DNA of 64,000 bases from Jiulongibacter sediminis (GCF_001306455.1 NZ_LGTQ01000010.1:248001-312000), one strand, 5' to 3'; positions 18,347-25,809 are shown, numbered from the stretch's first letter. A program made the numbers and translations. Notes: generated from the sequence alone by a model not told the origin.

Positions 18347-18796
18347 ATGAAAAAGCCCTTCATTACCCTAAGCTTACTATTCGCTTTTTTTATCGCCCAT
18401 AGCCAGGAAAACTGCCTGACAAAAGAGAACCTTCTGAAACTGGATCTTCAGTGGGAACAAGCCCTGCTGGTCTCTGACGCAGATTTTCTCAGTAAACTTC
18501 TCGCAGATGAATTCATTTGGATCCATAATCATAACTCTATGACCGACAGCAAAGAGGCATTGGTTAAAAGGGCAGCTGACCCGAATCGTAAAGCAACTGG
18601 TGACACCAAATCAAGAATTTCAAGGGATGTTACTGTGGCCATTCAGGGTTCTACCGCAGTGGTTACAGGTATTACCGTTGTAGATCGCGGCCCCACTCCC
18701 ACCACTTACCATTTTATGAGAACTTATGCCCGGAAGGACAGAAAATGCTACCTGCTGGGCAATCATACCATGGCCGTGCCCGAAGATGAAAAGTAA
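18347..18796 (+). CDS. Secreted NTF2-like (DUF4440-type) protein
   Basis: The ATG at 18347 begins a signal peptide (MKKPFITLSLLFAFFIAHSQ); an earlier in-frame ATG at 18305 would precede it. The 149-residue product has the NTF2-like pattern of these proteins: an opening helix with LDLQWEQALLVSDADFLSKLL, the strand DEFIWIHNH, and closing strands GSTAVVTGITVVD and YHFMRTYARKD. The fold houses many small enzymes and binding proteins; no catalytic residue can be assigned. It is the first of four plus-strand genes for exported proteins. Confidence 0.65.
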   Translation: MKKPFITLSLLFAFFIAHSQENCLTKENLLKLDLQWEQALLVSDADFLSKLLADEFIWIHNHNSMTDSKEALVKRAADPNRKATGDTKSRISRDVTVAIQGSTAVVTGITVVDRGPTPTTYHFMRTYARKDRKCYLLGNHTMAVPEDEK

Positions 18797-18838
18797 TGCT
18801 TAATCCTATTCTATACTTTAATAAATTCTCATCTGGTC

Positions 18839-19771
18839 ATGAGAAAACTCACTTGTTTAACCTTCCTTTTTTGCTTCTCAGTTATTTCCGGCAATGCTCA
18901 GGAGAAATATGACATCCCGCAGGATGTTCATGAAGTTTTGGTCTTAGGCAACAGCATTACCTATGCAGGAACTTATCTGGCTCAAATGGAAACATACCTC
19001 CACCTTAGGAACCCTGAGAGAAACCTGATTTTCCTGAATCTTGGCTTGCCCAGCGAAACTGTTTCAGGGCTTTCAGAACCGAATCATGCCGGCGGCAAGT
19101 TTCCAAGGCCTGATTTATTCGAGAGACTTGATCGGGTCCTGATGGAGCTCAAACCAAAACTTATTCTAGCCTGTTACGGAATGAACGATGGTATCTACCG
19201 ACCCTTTAATGAGGATCGTTTTAAGTTGTTTAAAAATGGTGTTCTTCGATTGAATGAAAAGGCTGAGGCTGCCGGAAGCGATATCATCTGGCTTACACCT
19301 CCCATTTATGATGAGCGAAAAGGAGAAGCTTATGCCAATGTTCTTGATATCTACTCCGACTGGCTACTCAGCAAAAAATACACCGATAACTGGAAAGTCA
19401 TTGATATTCATTGGCCGATGAAAAAATCGCTGGAAGACCATAGATCAATTGATCCTGACTTCGCTTATGCTGAAGACGGAATTCACCCAAACACTTTGGG
19501 ACATTGGGAAATGGCCAAACCTATTATTGCATATCTCGGAGAAACTGATGTCTTAAACATTGACCAACCTGAAACTGCCTTTCAGTCATATGAAAGTGGT
19601 GAAAAAGTATTTGAACTGATAACTCAAAAGCAAAAAATTCTGAGAGATGCATGGCTAACCAAAACCGGTCATCAAAGACCCGGTCTGACAGAAGGCTTGC
19701 CAATCAATGAAGCTAAAGATCATGTGGAAAAACTGGAGAAAGAGCTGTACAACTTACTTTTGGAGAAATAA
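18839..19771 (+). CDS. Secreted SGNH/GDSL-family hydrolase
   Basis: 310 residues with a signal peptide (to about SGNA at 20). SGNH blocks are present: block I VLGNSITYAG with the nucleophile Ser, a Gly in the NLGLPSETVSG segment, block III GMNDG, and block V DGIHPNTLGH with catalytic Asp and His. Such enzymes are esterases or deacetylases acting on polysaccharide acetyl groups or lipids. It lies 42 bases after the NTF2-like gene and 46 before the next hydrolase, so the three may be one transcript for breakdown of an external substrate. Confidence 0.85.
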   Translation: MRKLTCLTFLFCFSVISGNAQEKYDIPQDVHEVLVLGNSITYAGTYLAQMETYLHLRNPERNLIFLNLGLPSETVSGLSEPNHAGGKFPRPDLFERLDRVLMELKPKLILACYGMNDGIYRPFNEDRFKLFKNGVLRLNEKAEAAGSDIIWLTPPIYDERKGEAYANVLDIYSDWLLSKKYTDNWKVIDIHWPMKKSLEDHRSIDPDFAYAEDGIHPNTLGHWEMAKPIIAYLGETDVLNIDQPETAFQSYESGEKVFELITQKQKILRDAWLTKTGHQRPGLTEGLPINEAKDHVEKLEKELYNLLLEK

Positions 19772-19817
19772 AAAAATGTAATCGCCAGCTCCAATTAATG
19801 GGCCGGAAAGAATCAAT

Positions 19818-21086
19818 ATGAAAAAAAGCGTTTTACTACTTGTATGCAGTGTGCTATTTACCGCTGCTTGTCAAAAAAATCTGAACACAGAAAAAAGCAC
19901 GAATCTGGAGGATTGGCTCGCAAAAAATAGTTCGTCCCGTGAAGCTTTGGAAGAGTTGCCCTTTGCGACAAAACAGTTAACGGCTAAAGAAGCTGAAGAG
20001 GCCACCGCTCTTCTTTTGAAAGACCATCAAACGATGTTTCTCTCGACATTTACATCAGAGTGGGAGAATCGCTTATTGACCCAGAATGACCTCCAAATGC
20101 CGTTTTACTATCAGACTTTTGGTGATGAACCGGCGGACGGACGAAGCCTTTTTATTTCACTGCATGGCGGAGGAGGCACTACCCCTGAAACGAATGATCA
20201 GCAATTTGAGAATCAAAAACACCTCTATGATGAGGCCATGAAAAACAGTGAAGGTGTTTATCTGGCTCCAAGAGCCCCAACAAATACCTGGGACCTCTGG
20301 CATCAGGAGCACATCGACGACTTTCTTGACAGAATCATTCAACTCGCAGTTATCAAGCTGAATGTCAACCCAAACAAAGTCTACATTTTAGGTTACTCCG
20401 CCGGTGGTGATGGCGTTTACCAACTGGCTCCAAGAATGGCAGATCGATGGGCCGCTGCTTCCATGATGGCGGGGCATCCGAATGACGCTTCGCCCCTTTC
20501 ACTGCGAAACACACCTTTCAGTTTGCACATGGGTGCGTTGGATGATGCCTACGACAGAAATGCCGTTGCAAAACAATGGGGCGTAACATTAGATAGCCTA
20601 CAATCCCAAGATCCGGAAGGCTATGTTCATCACGTTGAGCTCCATTCAGGAAGGGGGCATTGGATGCAACTGGAGGATAGTGTGGCTCTGAGCTGGATGC
20701 AAAAATTCACCAGAAACCCCATCCCCGAAAAAGTCGTTTGGAAACAAGATAACAGAAAGCATCAACGCTTTTACTGGCTGGGCATGCCCGACAATAGTTC
20801 TGTCACGGAAACAGCCGTTATTGTCAGCTATAACAAACAAGCCAATGAAGTCAATATTCTACAAAACCCGCAGGATACGTTACACGTTTTCATGAATGAT
20901 CAAATGTTAAACCTTGACAAACCGATAACCCTAAAATATCAAGGTCAAACCATTTATCAGGGTACGCCGGAAAGAAACATGCTTCAAATTTATAAGAGTA
21001 TCAAAGCCAAGGGCGATCAAAATCTGGCCTTCCCAGTTGCTTTGACCATTTTGAATAATTCAGAGGTGAAAAATAGTAACTTATAA
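19818..21086 (+). CDS. Lipoprotein alpha/beta-hydrolase, PHB-depolymerase-like
   Basis: 422 residues with lipoprotein signal ending TAACQK. The hydrolase core shows an oxyanion strand FISLHGGGGTT, nucleophile elbow GYSAGGDGVYQLAP, an Asp-bearing stretch LHMGALDDAYD and the catalytic His in SGRGHWM. This is the arrangement of feruloyl-esterase/polyhydroxybutyrate-depolymerase-type enzymes. A C-terminal region of about 90 residues probably forms a beta domain. It is surface- or periplasm-anchored. The substrate is unknown; an ester of a polymer is likely given the neighbouring SGNH hydrolase. Confidence 0.75.
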   Translation: MKKSVLLLVCSVLFTAACQKNLNTEKSTNLEDWLAKNSSSREALEELPFATKQLTAKEAEEATALLLKDHQTMFLSTFTSEWENRLLTQNDLQMPFYYQTFGDEPADGRSLFISLHGGGGTTPETNDQQFENQKHLYDEAMKNSEGVYLAPRAPTNTWDLWHQEHIDDFLDRIIQLAVIKLNVNPNKVYILGYSAGGDGVYQLAPRMADRWAAASMMAGHPNDASPLSLRNTPFSLHMGALDDAYDRNAVAKQWGVTLDSLQSQDPEGYVHHVELHSGRGHWMQLEDSVALSWMQKFTRNPIPEKVVWKQDNRKHQRFYWLGMPDNSSVTETAVIVSYNKQANEVNILQNPQDTLHVFMNDQMLNLDKPITLKYQGQTIYQGTPERNMLQIYKSIKAKGDQNLAFPVALTILNNSEVKNSNL

Positions 21087-21101
21087 GTAATGGTTACTTT
21101 T
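21075..21101 (+). terminator. Possible terminator at the end of the alpha/beta-hydrolase gene
   Basis: AGTAAC and GTTACT form a six-base stem around a 12-base loop that contains the stop codon, followed by TTTTC. Weak but well placed. Confidence 0.35.
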
Positions 21102-21130
21102 CTGTAGAACCAACTTGATTTTGTAACTCA

Positions 21131-22159
21131 ATGGCCATTTTGATCCGATCAATGGGAATCTTCTTTTTTACACTGATATTCTTTGCGTCCTGCCATTCAA
21201 ACAGAAGACTAGTTGCCGATTCTGAGATGGAGAAGATCATCGATGATGTAGCTTTAGAGAACAATTTCAGCGGTGTTATTCTGCTCACAAAAGGCAATGA
21301 TACCCTTTACAGAAAAGCCGGTGGTTTTCGGGATTTAGAAAGGCAAATTGACCTAAAGCCAAACGACCATTTTTATATTGGGTCAATCAGTAAGCAAATT
21401 ACGGCCGCTTTGATCTTACGGGAATACGAAAAGGGAACTGTCAGATTATCGGATACAATAGATGCATTTCTACCTGAAATAAATCAACCTTGGGCCGGCG
21501 AAGTGACCATCCATCACTTGCTAACTCATACGCATGGCATCACTTCTTTGGAAGAGCCGCTGGCTTTTGAGTTGGGTTCCCAATTTCAATACTCTCAGTT
21601 GGGATACGGTTTGTTGAGTCAAATCCTCGAAAAGCTTCATGGACAAACTTTTGACAAAATCTCAACTTCTTTTTTCGCTGAACTTGGCCTTAACAATACT
21701 TTTCATCCGAATAGCAAAAAGGGTATTTCAGTTGTCAATGGTTATGAAGAAAATGAAAACGGAGAACAAGAATTAGCCACCGGAAACCCTGTGAAACACA
21801 TCGCCGCAGGTGGATTTATCTCAAATGTTGACGATCTTTTGCGATGGAATCAATTACTGCATTCCGGTCAAATCCTTCAACCAAAGACCCTTGCTTTAAT
21901 GAAAACTCGTTACTCCACCAGACAACACCCTATTTTCGGTCCGATAGAATATGGCTATGGTTTACTTTTCAAAGAAGGTGAGCAGAATAAACAAATCGGA
22001 GCTTTCGGCTATGTCCCGGGCTTTCCGACGGCCAATTATTATTATCCTGAAAACGGGGTAAATCTAGTCGTCTTAGTTAATGTCGCCAGAAACTTGGAGG
22101 ATTTTAGAGAGACATTTCGGGTGCATACGGAGTTGATGCGGTTGGCGAGTGAGCTTTAG
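21131..22159 (+). CDS. Lipoprotein serine hydrolase, class C beta-lactamase fold
   Basis: 342 residues with a hydrophobic leader ending FFASCHS, a probable lipobox; the ATG at 21131 or the Met seven residues later may be the start. The penicillin-binding-protein-like fold is marked by the SxxK motif in YIGSISKQITA, a Tyr motif YSQLGYG in place of the usual YxN, and a late YGYGLLF segment. The family includes esterases, D-aminopeptidases and PBP-like enzymes rather than true beta-lactamases. It is one of three such genes in the window (also at 47986 and 56580). Confidence 0.8.
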   Translation: MAILIRSMGIFFFTLIFFASCHSNRRLVADSEMEKIIDDVALENNFSGVILLTKGNDTLYRKAGGFRDLERQIDLKPNDHFYIGSISKQITAALILREYEKGTVRLSDTIDAFLPEINQPWAGEVTIHHLLTHTHGITSLEEPLAFELGSQFQYSQLGYGLLSQILEKLHGQTFDKISTSFFAELGLNNTFHPNSKKGISVVNGYEENENGEQELATGNPVKHIAAGGFISNVDDLLRWNQLLHSGQILQPKTLALMKTRYSTRQHPIFGPIEYGYGLLFKEGEQNKQIGAFGYVPGFPTANYYYPENGVNLVVLVNVARNLEDFRETFRVHTELMRLASEL

Positions 22160-22668
22160 AGAATAGAATATAAAGCCTTTTTCGCAGAAATACGGGTCTG
22201 ACTTCCGTGAAGTCTGACCTGCTTCGACGAATTGGGGCACAAAAAAGCCCGCCAAAAGCGGGCTAGTGACCTCCGCAGCCTGCCTGTCGCCTGCCTGTCG
22301 GCAGACTGGGCAGACAGGGATTCAAAGACTAGGCGTCCCCCTGAACCTCTTGAGCCGTAATCAAGTGCTCCCTGACCGTCCGCCTGCCTGTCGGCAGACA
22401 GGGCAGGCGGGTATTCAGTTAAACCAGGAGACAAAAGTCTGTCTAAGAACTCTCGACCTACTCCAGATTTGAAATACTTCTCTCGAGCTCGTGCTTCTTT
22501 TCTAGTTTCAAATTCTTCCTGATAGACCTTTTTCCAAGGCATATGCCCTTTGGTAAACTTACTTTTCCCTGAATTATGCTCCAAAAGTCTTCTCTCAGGA
22601 TTTTCAGACATCCCGACATATCGGATTGAATCTTTCTCCGAAATCAATACGTAAACAAGGTGTGGCAT
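22156..22668 (-). CDS. GIY-YIG nuclease-family protein whose tail reads into a tRNA remnant
   Basis: The ATG at 22668 gives MPHLVYVLISEKDSIRYVG, the GIY-YIG signature of small UPF0213-like proteins, followed by ERRLLEHNSGKSKFTKG (catalytic Arg), PWKKVYQEEF and EKYFKSGVGREFLDRLL. The family's natural end is around residue 80, near 22433. From there the frame stays open for about 90 residues only because it crosses a broken tRNA-Arg copy and palindromic repeats (the LDYGSRG segment is antisense-free tRNA sequence). So the core is a small nuclease and the tail is accidental or acquired. It sits between an intact tRNA-Arg with terminator and the damaged copy. Confidence 0.7.
   Translation of the reverse strand: MPHLVYVLISEKDSIRYVGMSENPERRLLEHNSGKSKFTKGHMPWKKVYQEEFETRKEARAREKYFKSGVGREFLDRLLSPGLTEYPPALSADRQADGQGALDYGSRGSGGRLVFESLSAQSADRQATGRLRRSLARFWRAFLCPNSSKQVRLHGSQTRISAKKALYSIL
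22193..22221. repeat. Palindromic intergenic repeat, copy A
   Basis: 29 bases with a hairpin built from GGTCTGACTTC and GAAGTCTGACC around a three-base loop. Copy B lies at 31248-31276 with 25 of 29 positions identical, and the changes keep the stem through a G-T pair. Confidence 0.6.
22241..22264 (-). terminator. Second copy of the tRNA-Arg terminator
   Basis: On the minus strand AGCCCGC and GCGGGCT pair around a five-base loop and are followed by six T. It matches the terminator at 22688-22712 and sits in the same position relative to the broken tRNA copy. It would also end the GIY-YIG transcript. Confidence 0.75.
22279..22317. repeat. CCTGCCTGTCGGCAGACAGG-type repeat, copy 1
   Basis: A 39-base insertion in the tRNA remnant. 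It contains a partly duplicated CCTGCCTGTCG and a diverged right arm. The same palindrome recurs at 22381-22410 and 22835-22855. Confidence 0.65.
22381..22410. repeat. CCTGCCTGTCGGCAGACAGG-type repeat, copy 2
   Basis: A near-perfect hairpin: CGCCTGCC and TGTC pair with GACA and GGCAGGCG around GGCA, with one bulged G. It is inserted in the D-arm side of the tRNA remnant. Confidence 0.7.
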
Positions 22669-22687
22669 TTGAATGGAATATAGACAC

Positions 22688-22712
22688 AAAAAAGCCCGCC
22701 ATTCGGCGGGCT
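22688..22712 (-). terminator. Rho-independent terminator of tRNA-Arg
   Basis: On the minus strand AGCCCGCC and GGCGGGCT form a perfect eight-base-pair stem with loop GAAT, followed by a run of T. It begins two bases after the tRNA 3' end. Confidence 0.9.
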
Positions 22713-22714
22713 AG

Positions 22715-22788
22715 TGACCTCCGCAGGATTCAAACCTGCAACCTCTTGAGCCGTAATCAAGTGCTCTATTCAGTTGAGCTAGGAGGCC
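22715..22788 (-). tRNA. tRNA-Arg (anticodon ACG)
   Basis: Read on the minus strand the sequence folds as a cloverleaf: acceptor GGCCTCC with GGAGGTC (one G-T pair), D stem GCTC/GAGC, anticodon stem CTTGA/TCAAG with loop TTACGGC (anticodon ACG), five-base variable loop, T stem GCAGG/CCTGC, discriminator A. CCA is not encoded. An ACG anticodon is read as Arg and would be edited to ICG. A terminator follows immediately. nuoK lies upstream on the same strand. Confidence 0.93.
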
Positions 22789-22834
22789 TAATTTCCCAAA
22801 AAACCATTTAAAAAACGAGTTTTTCTTGGTTGAG

Positions 22835-22855
22835 CCCTGTCTGCCGACAGGCAGG
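22835..22855. repeat. CCTGTCTGCCGACAGGCAGG-type repeat, copy 3
   Basis: The reverse-oriented relative of the palindrome found twice in the tRNA remnant. It lies 46 bases upstream of the intact tRNA on its 5' side. Confidence 0.65.
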
Positions 22856-22916
22856 TAGGAGGCCGTTTTGGGACTGCAAAAGTAAAGCTTTTCCCTACTT
22901 TCACAAAGAATAAAAA

Positions 22917-23222
22917 TCAATTTTTTAATTCATCCATCTTATCTGGATTCAGTGTGCCGTATTTATCCTTGAGTTTAAGGATAATCGCCAGAGCAACTGC
23001 TACCTCTGCAGCAGCGATTACCATGATAAAAAGAGAAAAAAGCTGGCCTTCAGCCACAATGCTTCCACTTCTGGCAAAAGTCACAAAATTAAGATTGACC
23101 GCATTGAGCATCAGCTCTACGCCCATCAACATCATAATCAGGTTCTTCTTTGTGATAGCCACAGCAAAGCCAATTGCAAAGAGCAAGGCCGCTATCACCA
23201 GAAAGAAAGAAGTTGGAATCAT
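22917..23222 (-). CDS. nuoK: NADH-quinone oxidoreductase subunit K
   Basis: 101 residues with three membrane helices and the conserved NuoK segment LIMMLMGVELMLNAVNLNFV, which includes the Glu of helix 2 that takes part in proton translocation; a second Glu sits in IAAAEVAVALAI in helix 3. Length is normal. The start overlaps the nuoJ stop by four bases (ATGA). It is a core membrane-arm subunit of complex I. Confidence 0.97.
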   Translation of the reverse strand: MIPTSFFLVIAALLFAIGFAVAITKKNLIMMLMGVELMLNAVNLNFVTFARSGSIVAEGQLFSLFIMVIAAAEVAVALAIILKLKDKYGTLNPDKMDELKN

Positions 23223-23743
23223 TTTTTTGCTATATATGAGGCCCCAATAAGCACAATTAACAATAAAACACCCACCAGTTCCAGTACTAAAACCTGCGTA
23301 GTCATCAAACTCATGCCTAAATCCTGCACCTGTTCCGCCGAGGGCTCTGCCAGAGAACGACTGCCCCCCATTTTGACGCTGTAGAAAATCAGCCCGCCGG
23401 CCATTACCGCAGCGAAGAGTAGTGAGACCAGACTATTGACATTGACTACTTTCAGGGCGTCTTCCTTTTTTTCGCCTTTGGCAGAAAGCATAATCCCAAA
23501 CATAATCAGAATCAAAATACCTCCCACATAGACCATAATTTGGGAAACAGCCAAAAATTCGGCACCGTTCATCAAGAACAATCCACCCACTGAGATCAGG
23601 GAAGTAAGAAGTCCGTAAGCCCCGTAAAGAATATTTTTAGTAAAAAACAGATAGAGAGCACCACCAACGGCACCGAAACCAAAAATACCCAAGGCTAACC
23701 ACTGAAGCCAGGCCCAGTCCAGCTGATTCATCCAGTCTTCCAT
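23219..23743 (-). CDS. nuoJ: NADH-quinone oxidoreductase subunit J
   Basis: 174 residues and five membrane helices, with the conserved third helix region SQIMVYVGGILILIMFGIML, which bears the Tyr and the pi-bulge of this subunit. Length and layout fit NuoJ. It overlaps nuoI by one base (TAATG) and nuoK by four. It forms part of the proton path of the complex I membrane arm. Confidence 0.95.
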   Translation of the reverse strand: MEDWMNQLDWAWLQWLALGIFGFGAVGGALYLFFTKNILYGAYGLLTSLISVGGLFLMNGAEFLAVSQIMVYVGGILILIMFGIMLSAKGEKKEDALKVVNVNSLVSLLFAAVMAGGLIFYSVKMGGSRSLAEPSAEQVQDLGMSLMTTQVLVLELVGVLLLIVLIGASYIAKK

Positions 23744-24921
23744 TAGTCTTTTTTGGGTTTAAGTTTCGGTTTAAAAGCCGGTTTTGGCCTGTCTTCGTTT
23801 TCTGCCTTCGGTTTTAATTTCGGGCTAAAAGAGGCCTTTGGTTTTTCCTCCTCCGTTTTAGTCTTCAACTTTGGACTAAAACCCGCTTTAGGTTTCTCCT
23901 CGGTCTCCTCACTTTCTTTCTTCGGCTTTAATTTCGGACTGAAAGAAGCTTTCGGTTGATCCTCCTCCGTCTTCGGCTTCAGTTTTGGACTAAACGCAGG
24001 TTTTGCTTCAGCTGATTCTTTGGCCTCAGGCTTTAGTTTTGGTTTGAAAACAGGCTTTGGTCGATCAGCACCAGTAGTTGGCTTCATACCTGGTCTGAAG
24101 GCTGGTTTAGGAGAGCTTTCGCTCGTCTCCCCCTTAGCTCCTGCTGGCTTCGTTTTGGGCTTAAAGACTGGTTTTGGACGAGCCGCTGGGGTATTCTCAC
24201 CTTCACCTGTCGGCTTGAGGGCAGGTTTAAAGACGGGTTTTGGCTTATCAGTGGAAGCAGATTCTTCCGTCTTCTTTTTAGGCATAAAAGCCGGCTTCTT
24301 TGGAGCAAAAACAGGCTTGGCAGCCGCTGGTTTCGCCTCTGCAGCTTCCGCAGTTTTAGCTTTCTTCAGCTCCTCTTTTTCGACCATGTATTGGTCATAA
24401 AGCTCTCTTTTCTCCTGAGCTTCAGCCTCTGTAAGATTGGCAAAGGCAAAATTAAGTTGAGTAATGTCAATCACCGAGTAATCATACTCGCTATTCATGG
24501 TCAGACATTCTGTAGGGCAAACGGTGGTGCAGAGCCCGCAGAAACAGCATTTGGCCATGTCAATATCAAACTTGGCAGCATGCAGACGCACCGGAGATCC
24601 GTCAGAGGTATGACGAATCAGTTCAGGCGATTTAATCGCCTCAATTTCAATACAATTTACAGGACAAATTTTCGCACACTTGTCGCAAACGATGCAATCA
24701 TCGATTTCACAATCCAGCTGATACCTACCATTATCGGGAACGTTTATCGTTTCTTTAGGATATTGAATTGTGACATGGCCTTTATCCAGTTCAAAAAAAT
24801 TATCGTCCTGAATTTCTCTGTCAGCTCTTGAAAATCGGGCATCCACCAAGTGTTTGAGTGTTAAACTCATTCCCTTTGCGGTGGTTTTAATCCCTCTTTT
24901 GATATCGCCGAAATAGCTCAT
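23743..24921 (-). CDS. nuoI: NADH-quinone oxidoreductase subunit I with a long Lys/Pro repeat tail
   Basis: The ATG at 24921 gives MSYFGDIKRGIKTTAKGM, the usual NuoI opening; an in-frame ATG at 24954 would add eleven residues. Two 4Fe-4S motifs are intact, CIVCDKCAKICPVNC and CCFCGLCTTVCPTEC, which carry clusters N6a and N6b at the quinone module. Standard NuoI ends near residue 180-200; here about 200 more residues follow, with some ten repeats of the form KPxFxPKLKP separated by acidic linkers. The tail is strongly basic and should be disordered. The gene heads a short nuoI-J-K set with no other nuo gene in the window. Confidence 0.95.
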   Translation of the reverse strand: MSYFGDIKRGIKTTAKGMSLTLKHLVDARFSRADREIQDDNFFELDKGHVTIQYPKETINVPDNGRYQLDCEIDDCIVCDKCAKICPVNCIEIEAIKSPELIRHTSDGSPVRLHAAKFDIDMAKCCFCGLCTTVCPTECLTMNSEYDYSVIDITQLNFAFANLTEAEAQEKRELYDQYMVEKEELKKAKTAEAAEAKPAAAKPVFAPKKPAFMPKKKTEESASTDKPKPVFKPALKPTGEGENTPAARPKPVFKPKTKPAGAKGETSESSPKPAFRPGMKPTTGADRPKPVFKPKLKPEAKESAEAKPAFSPKLKPKTEEDQPKASFSPKLKPKKESEETEEKPKAGFSPKLKTKTEEEKPKASFSPKLKPKAENEDRPKPAFKPKLKPKKD

Positions 24922-25074
24922 GCCACAAAGATATTCAAAGATAAATGATTTCATATTAATCTACCAAATTGATAGACTTTCTATTTTAGATTACATCTCG
25001 TTAACTAGTCTGGCAAATGCAATTTTGCTAAATTAGGCTTCTGATCATTTTCACTTCGAATAAAAACAAAAAGC

Positions 25075-25662
25075 ATGAAAACAATTATTACCTGTTGCAC
25101 ACTTTTAATTTGTAGCATTGGTCTGGCCCAAAATCTCGAAGTTGTAGGAACGGCCAAGATTAATTCTCTTACCAAAAACAACTCAGCTTCCGAAGTTATT
25201 GTCAAGCTCCCGGATGGTAAACTCGGCACCAGAGATGTATCTTCATTACCCACCGGTGGAGGAGGCGGTGGCACATCCTCCTTCTTTGTGGGAGGGGGCT
25301 CTTCTTTCAATGGTTTCGGAACTGGTGACAATTTTGTGCCCATGACAAACAGCGTCAGAACCAACACTTATGACGGCTCCAAAACAAGAATCCATATGGC
25401 AGGTGTGCTTACTAAATTTGAAGGGTCCATTGCTGATTTCACAACTGCCGGCTCTTACACATTCCATGTTATGAAAAACGGCTCAGCTACCACTCTAACA
25501 TGTATCATTACCGGAGCCAGCACATTATCCTGCCTGGATTCAAGCCATTGCGTTTCGTTTGATGAGGGAGATTATATCGCAGTGAGATTCACTGGAAGTG
25601 GAGCCACGAACAGGCCGGGTAGGTGGTCTGCCGTTTATACCCCAGGCGGGACTTGTCCATAA
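25075..25662 (+). CDS. Secreted protein of unknown function with a Gly hinge
   Basis: 195 residues. It has a signal peptide (MKTIITCCTLLICSIGLAQ), a short region with NLEVVGTAKINSL that resembles the repeat openings of Bacteroidota tail-fibre-like surface proteins, a Gly-rich hinge near residues 60-75, and a C-terminal beta-rich domain with four Cys in pairs that could form disulfides (TLTCIITGASTLSCLDSSHC). No family is recognised. It is divergent from nuoI across 120 bases. Confidence 0.55.
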   Translation: MKTIITCCTLLICSIGLAQNLEVVGTAKINSLTKNNSASEVIVKLPDGKLGTRDVSSLPTGGGGGGTSSFFVGGGSSFNGFGTGDNFVPMTNSVRTNTYDGSKTRIHMAGVLTKFEGSIADFTTAGSYTFHVMKNGSATTLTCIITGASTLSCLDSSHCVSFDEGDYIAVRFTGSGATNRPGRWSAVYTPGGTCP

Positions 25663-25688
25663 CCCATTCTGCTAAGTTCTTTTTGGTA

Positions 25689-25785
25689 CCCGACACGTCA
25701 AATGACGGGTCGGGCTATCCGCTATACCTTTTTTTCTAACCCTAAGGCTAAAGCAAAAAAAAGGATACCCCAACTATCCGTTAGC
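25689..25785. repeat. Structured intergenic element with two hairpins
   Basis: The first hairpin pairs CCCGAC and CGTCA with TGACG and GTCGGG around AA, with one mismatch (25689-25714). The second pairs CCTTTTTTT with AAAAAAAGG (25727-25735 and 25756-25764) around a 20-base loop, flanked by CTATCCGCTA and AACTATCCGTT. From memory, intergenic elements of this GGGCTATCCGCTATA...TATCC layout are widely dispersed in Bacteroidota. It may also terminate the gene at 25075. Confidence 0.55.
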
Positions 25786-25809
25786 CAGTGAAATTGGGGG
25801 TGAAGTAAT

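Larger units (their letters stand above)
22267..22432 (-). pseudogene. tRNA-Arg(ACG) copy interrupted by two palindromic repeats
   Basis: Segments of this stretch match the intact tRNA at 22715-22788 in order: the 3' acceptor side (22267-22278), part of the T arm (22318-22326), 27 identical bases across the anticodon arm (22344-22370) and a diverged 5' part (22412-22432). Between them lie insertions at 22279-22317 and 22371-22411 carrying the CCTGCCTGTCGGCAGACAGG palindrome, and the variable/T-arm segment at 22327-22343 differs. It cannot fold as a normal tRNA, so it is a remnant. Confidence 0.75.

Noticed and set aside
22711-22920. A 69-codon minus-strand open frame upstream of the GIY-YIG gene
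   Set aside because: It is the tRNA-Arg gene and the adjoining palindrome read as protein; the ALDYGSRGCRFES-like end is tRNA sequence.
23753-24400. Plus-strand open frames opposite the NuoI tail
   Set aside because: They mirror the repeat-rich nuoI tail; the apparent FGLKAGFG repeats are its antisense.
25689-25785. Possible integron attC site
   Set aside because: The hairpins lack the paired RYYYAAC and GTTRRRY core sites, and no integrase is seen.
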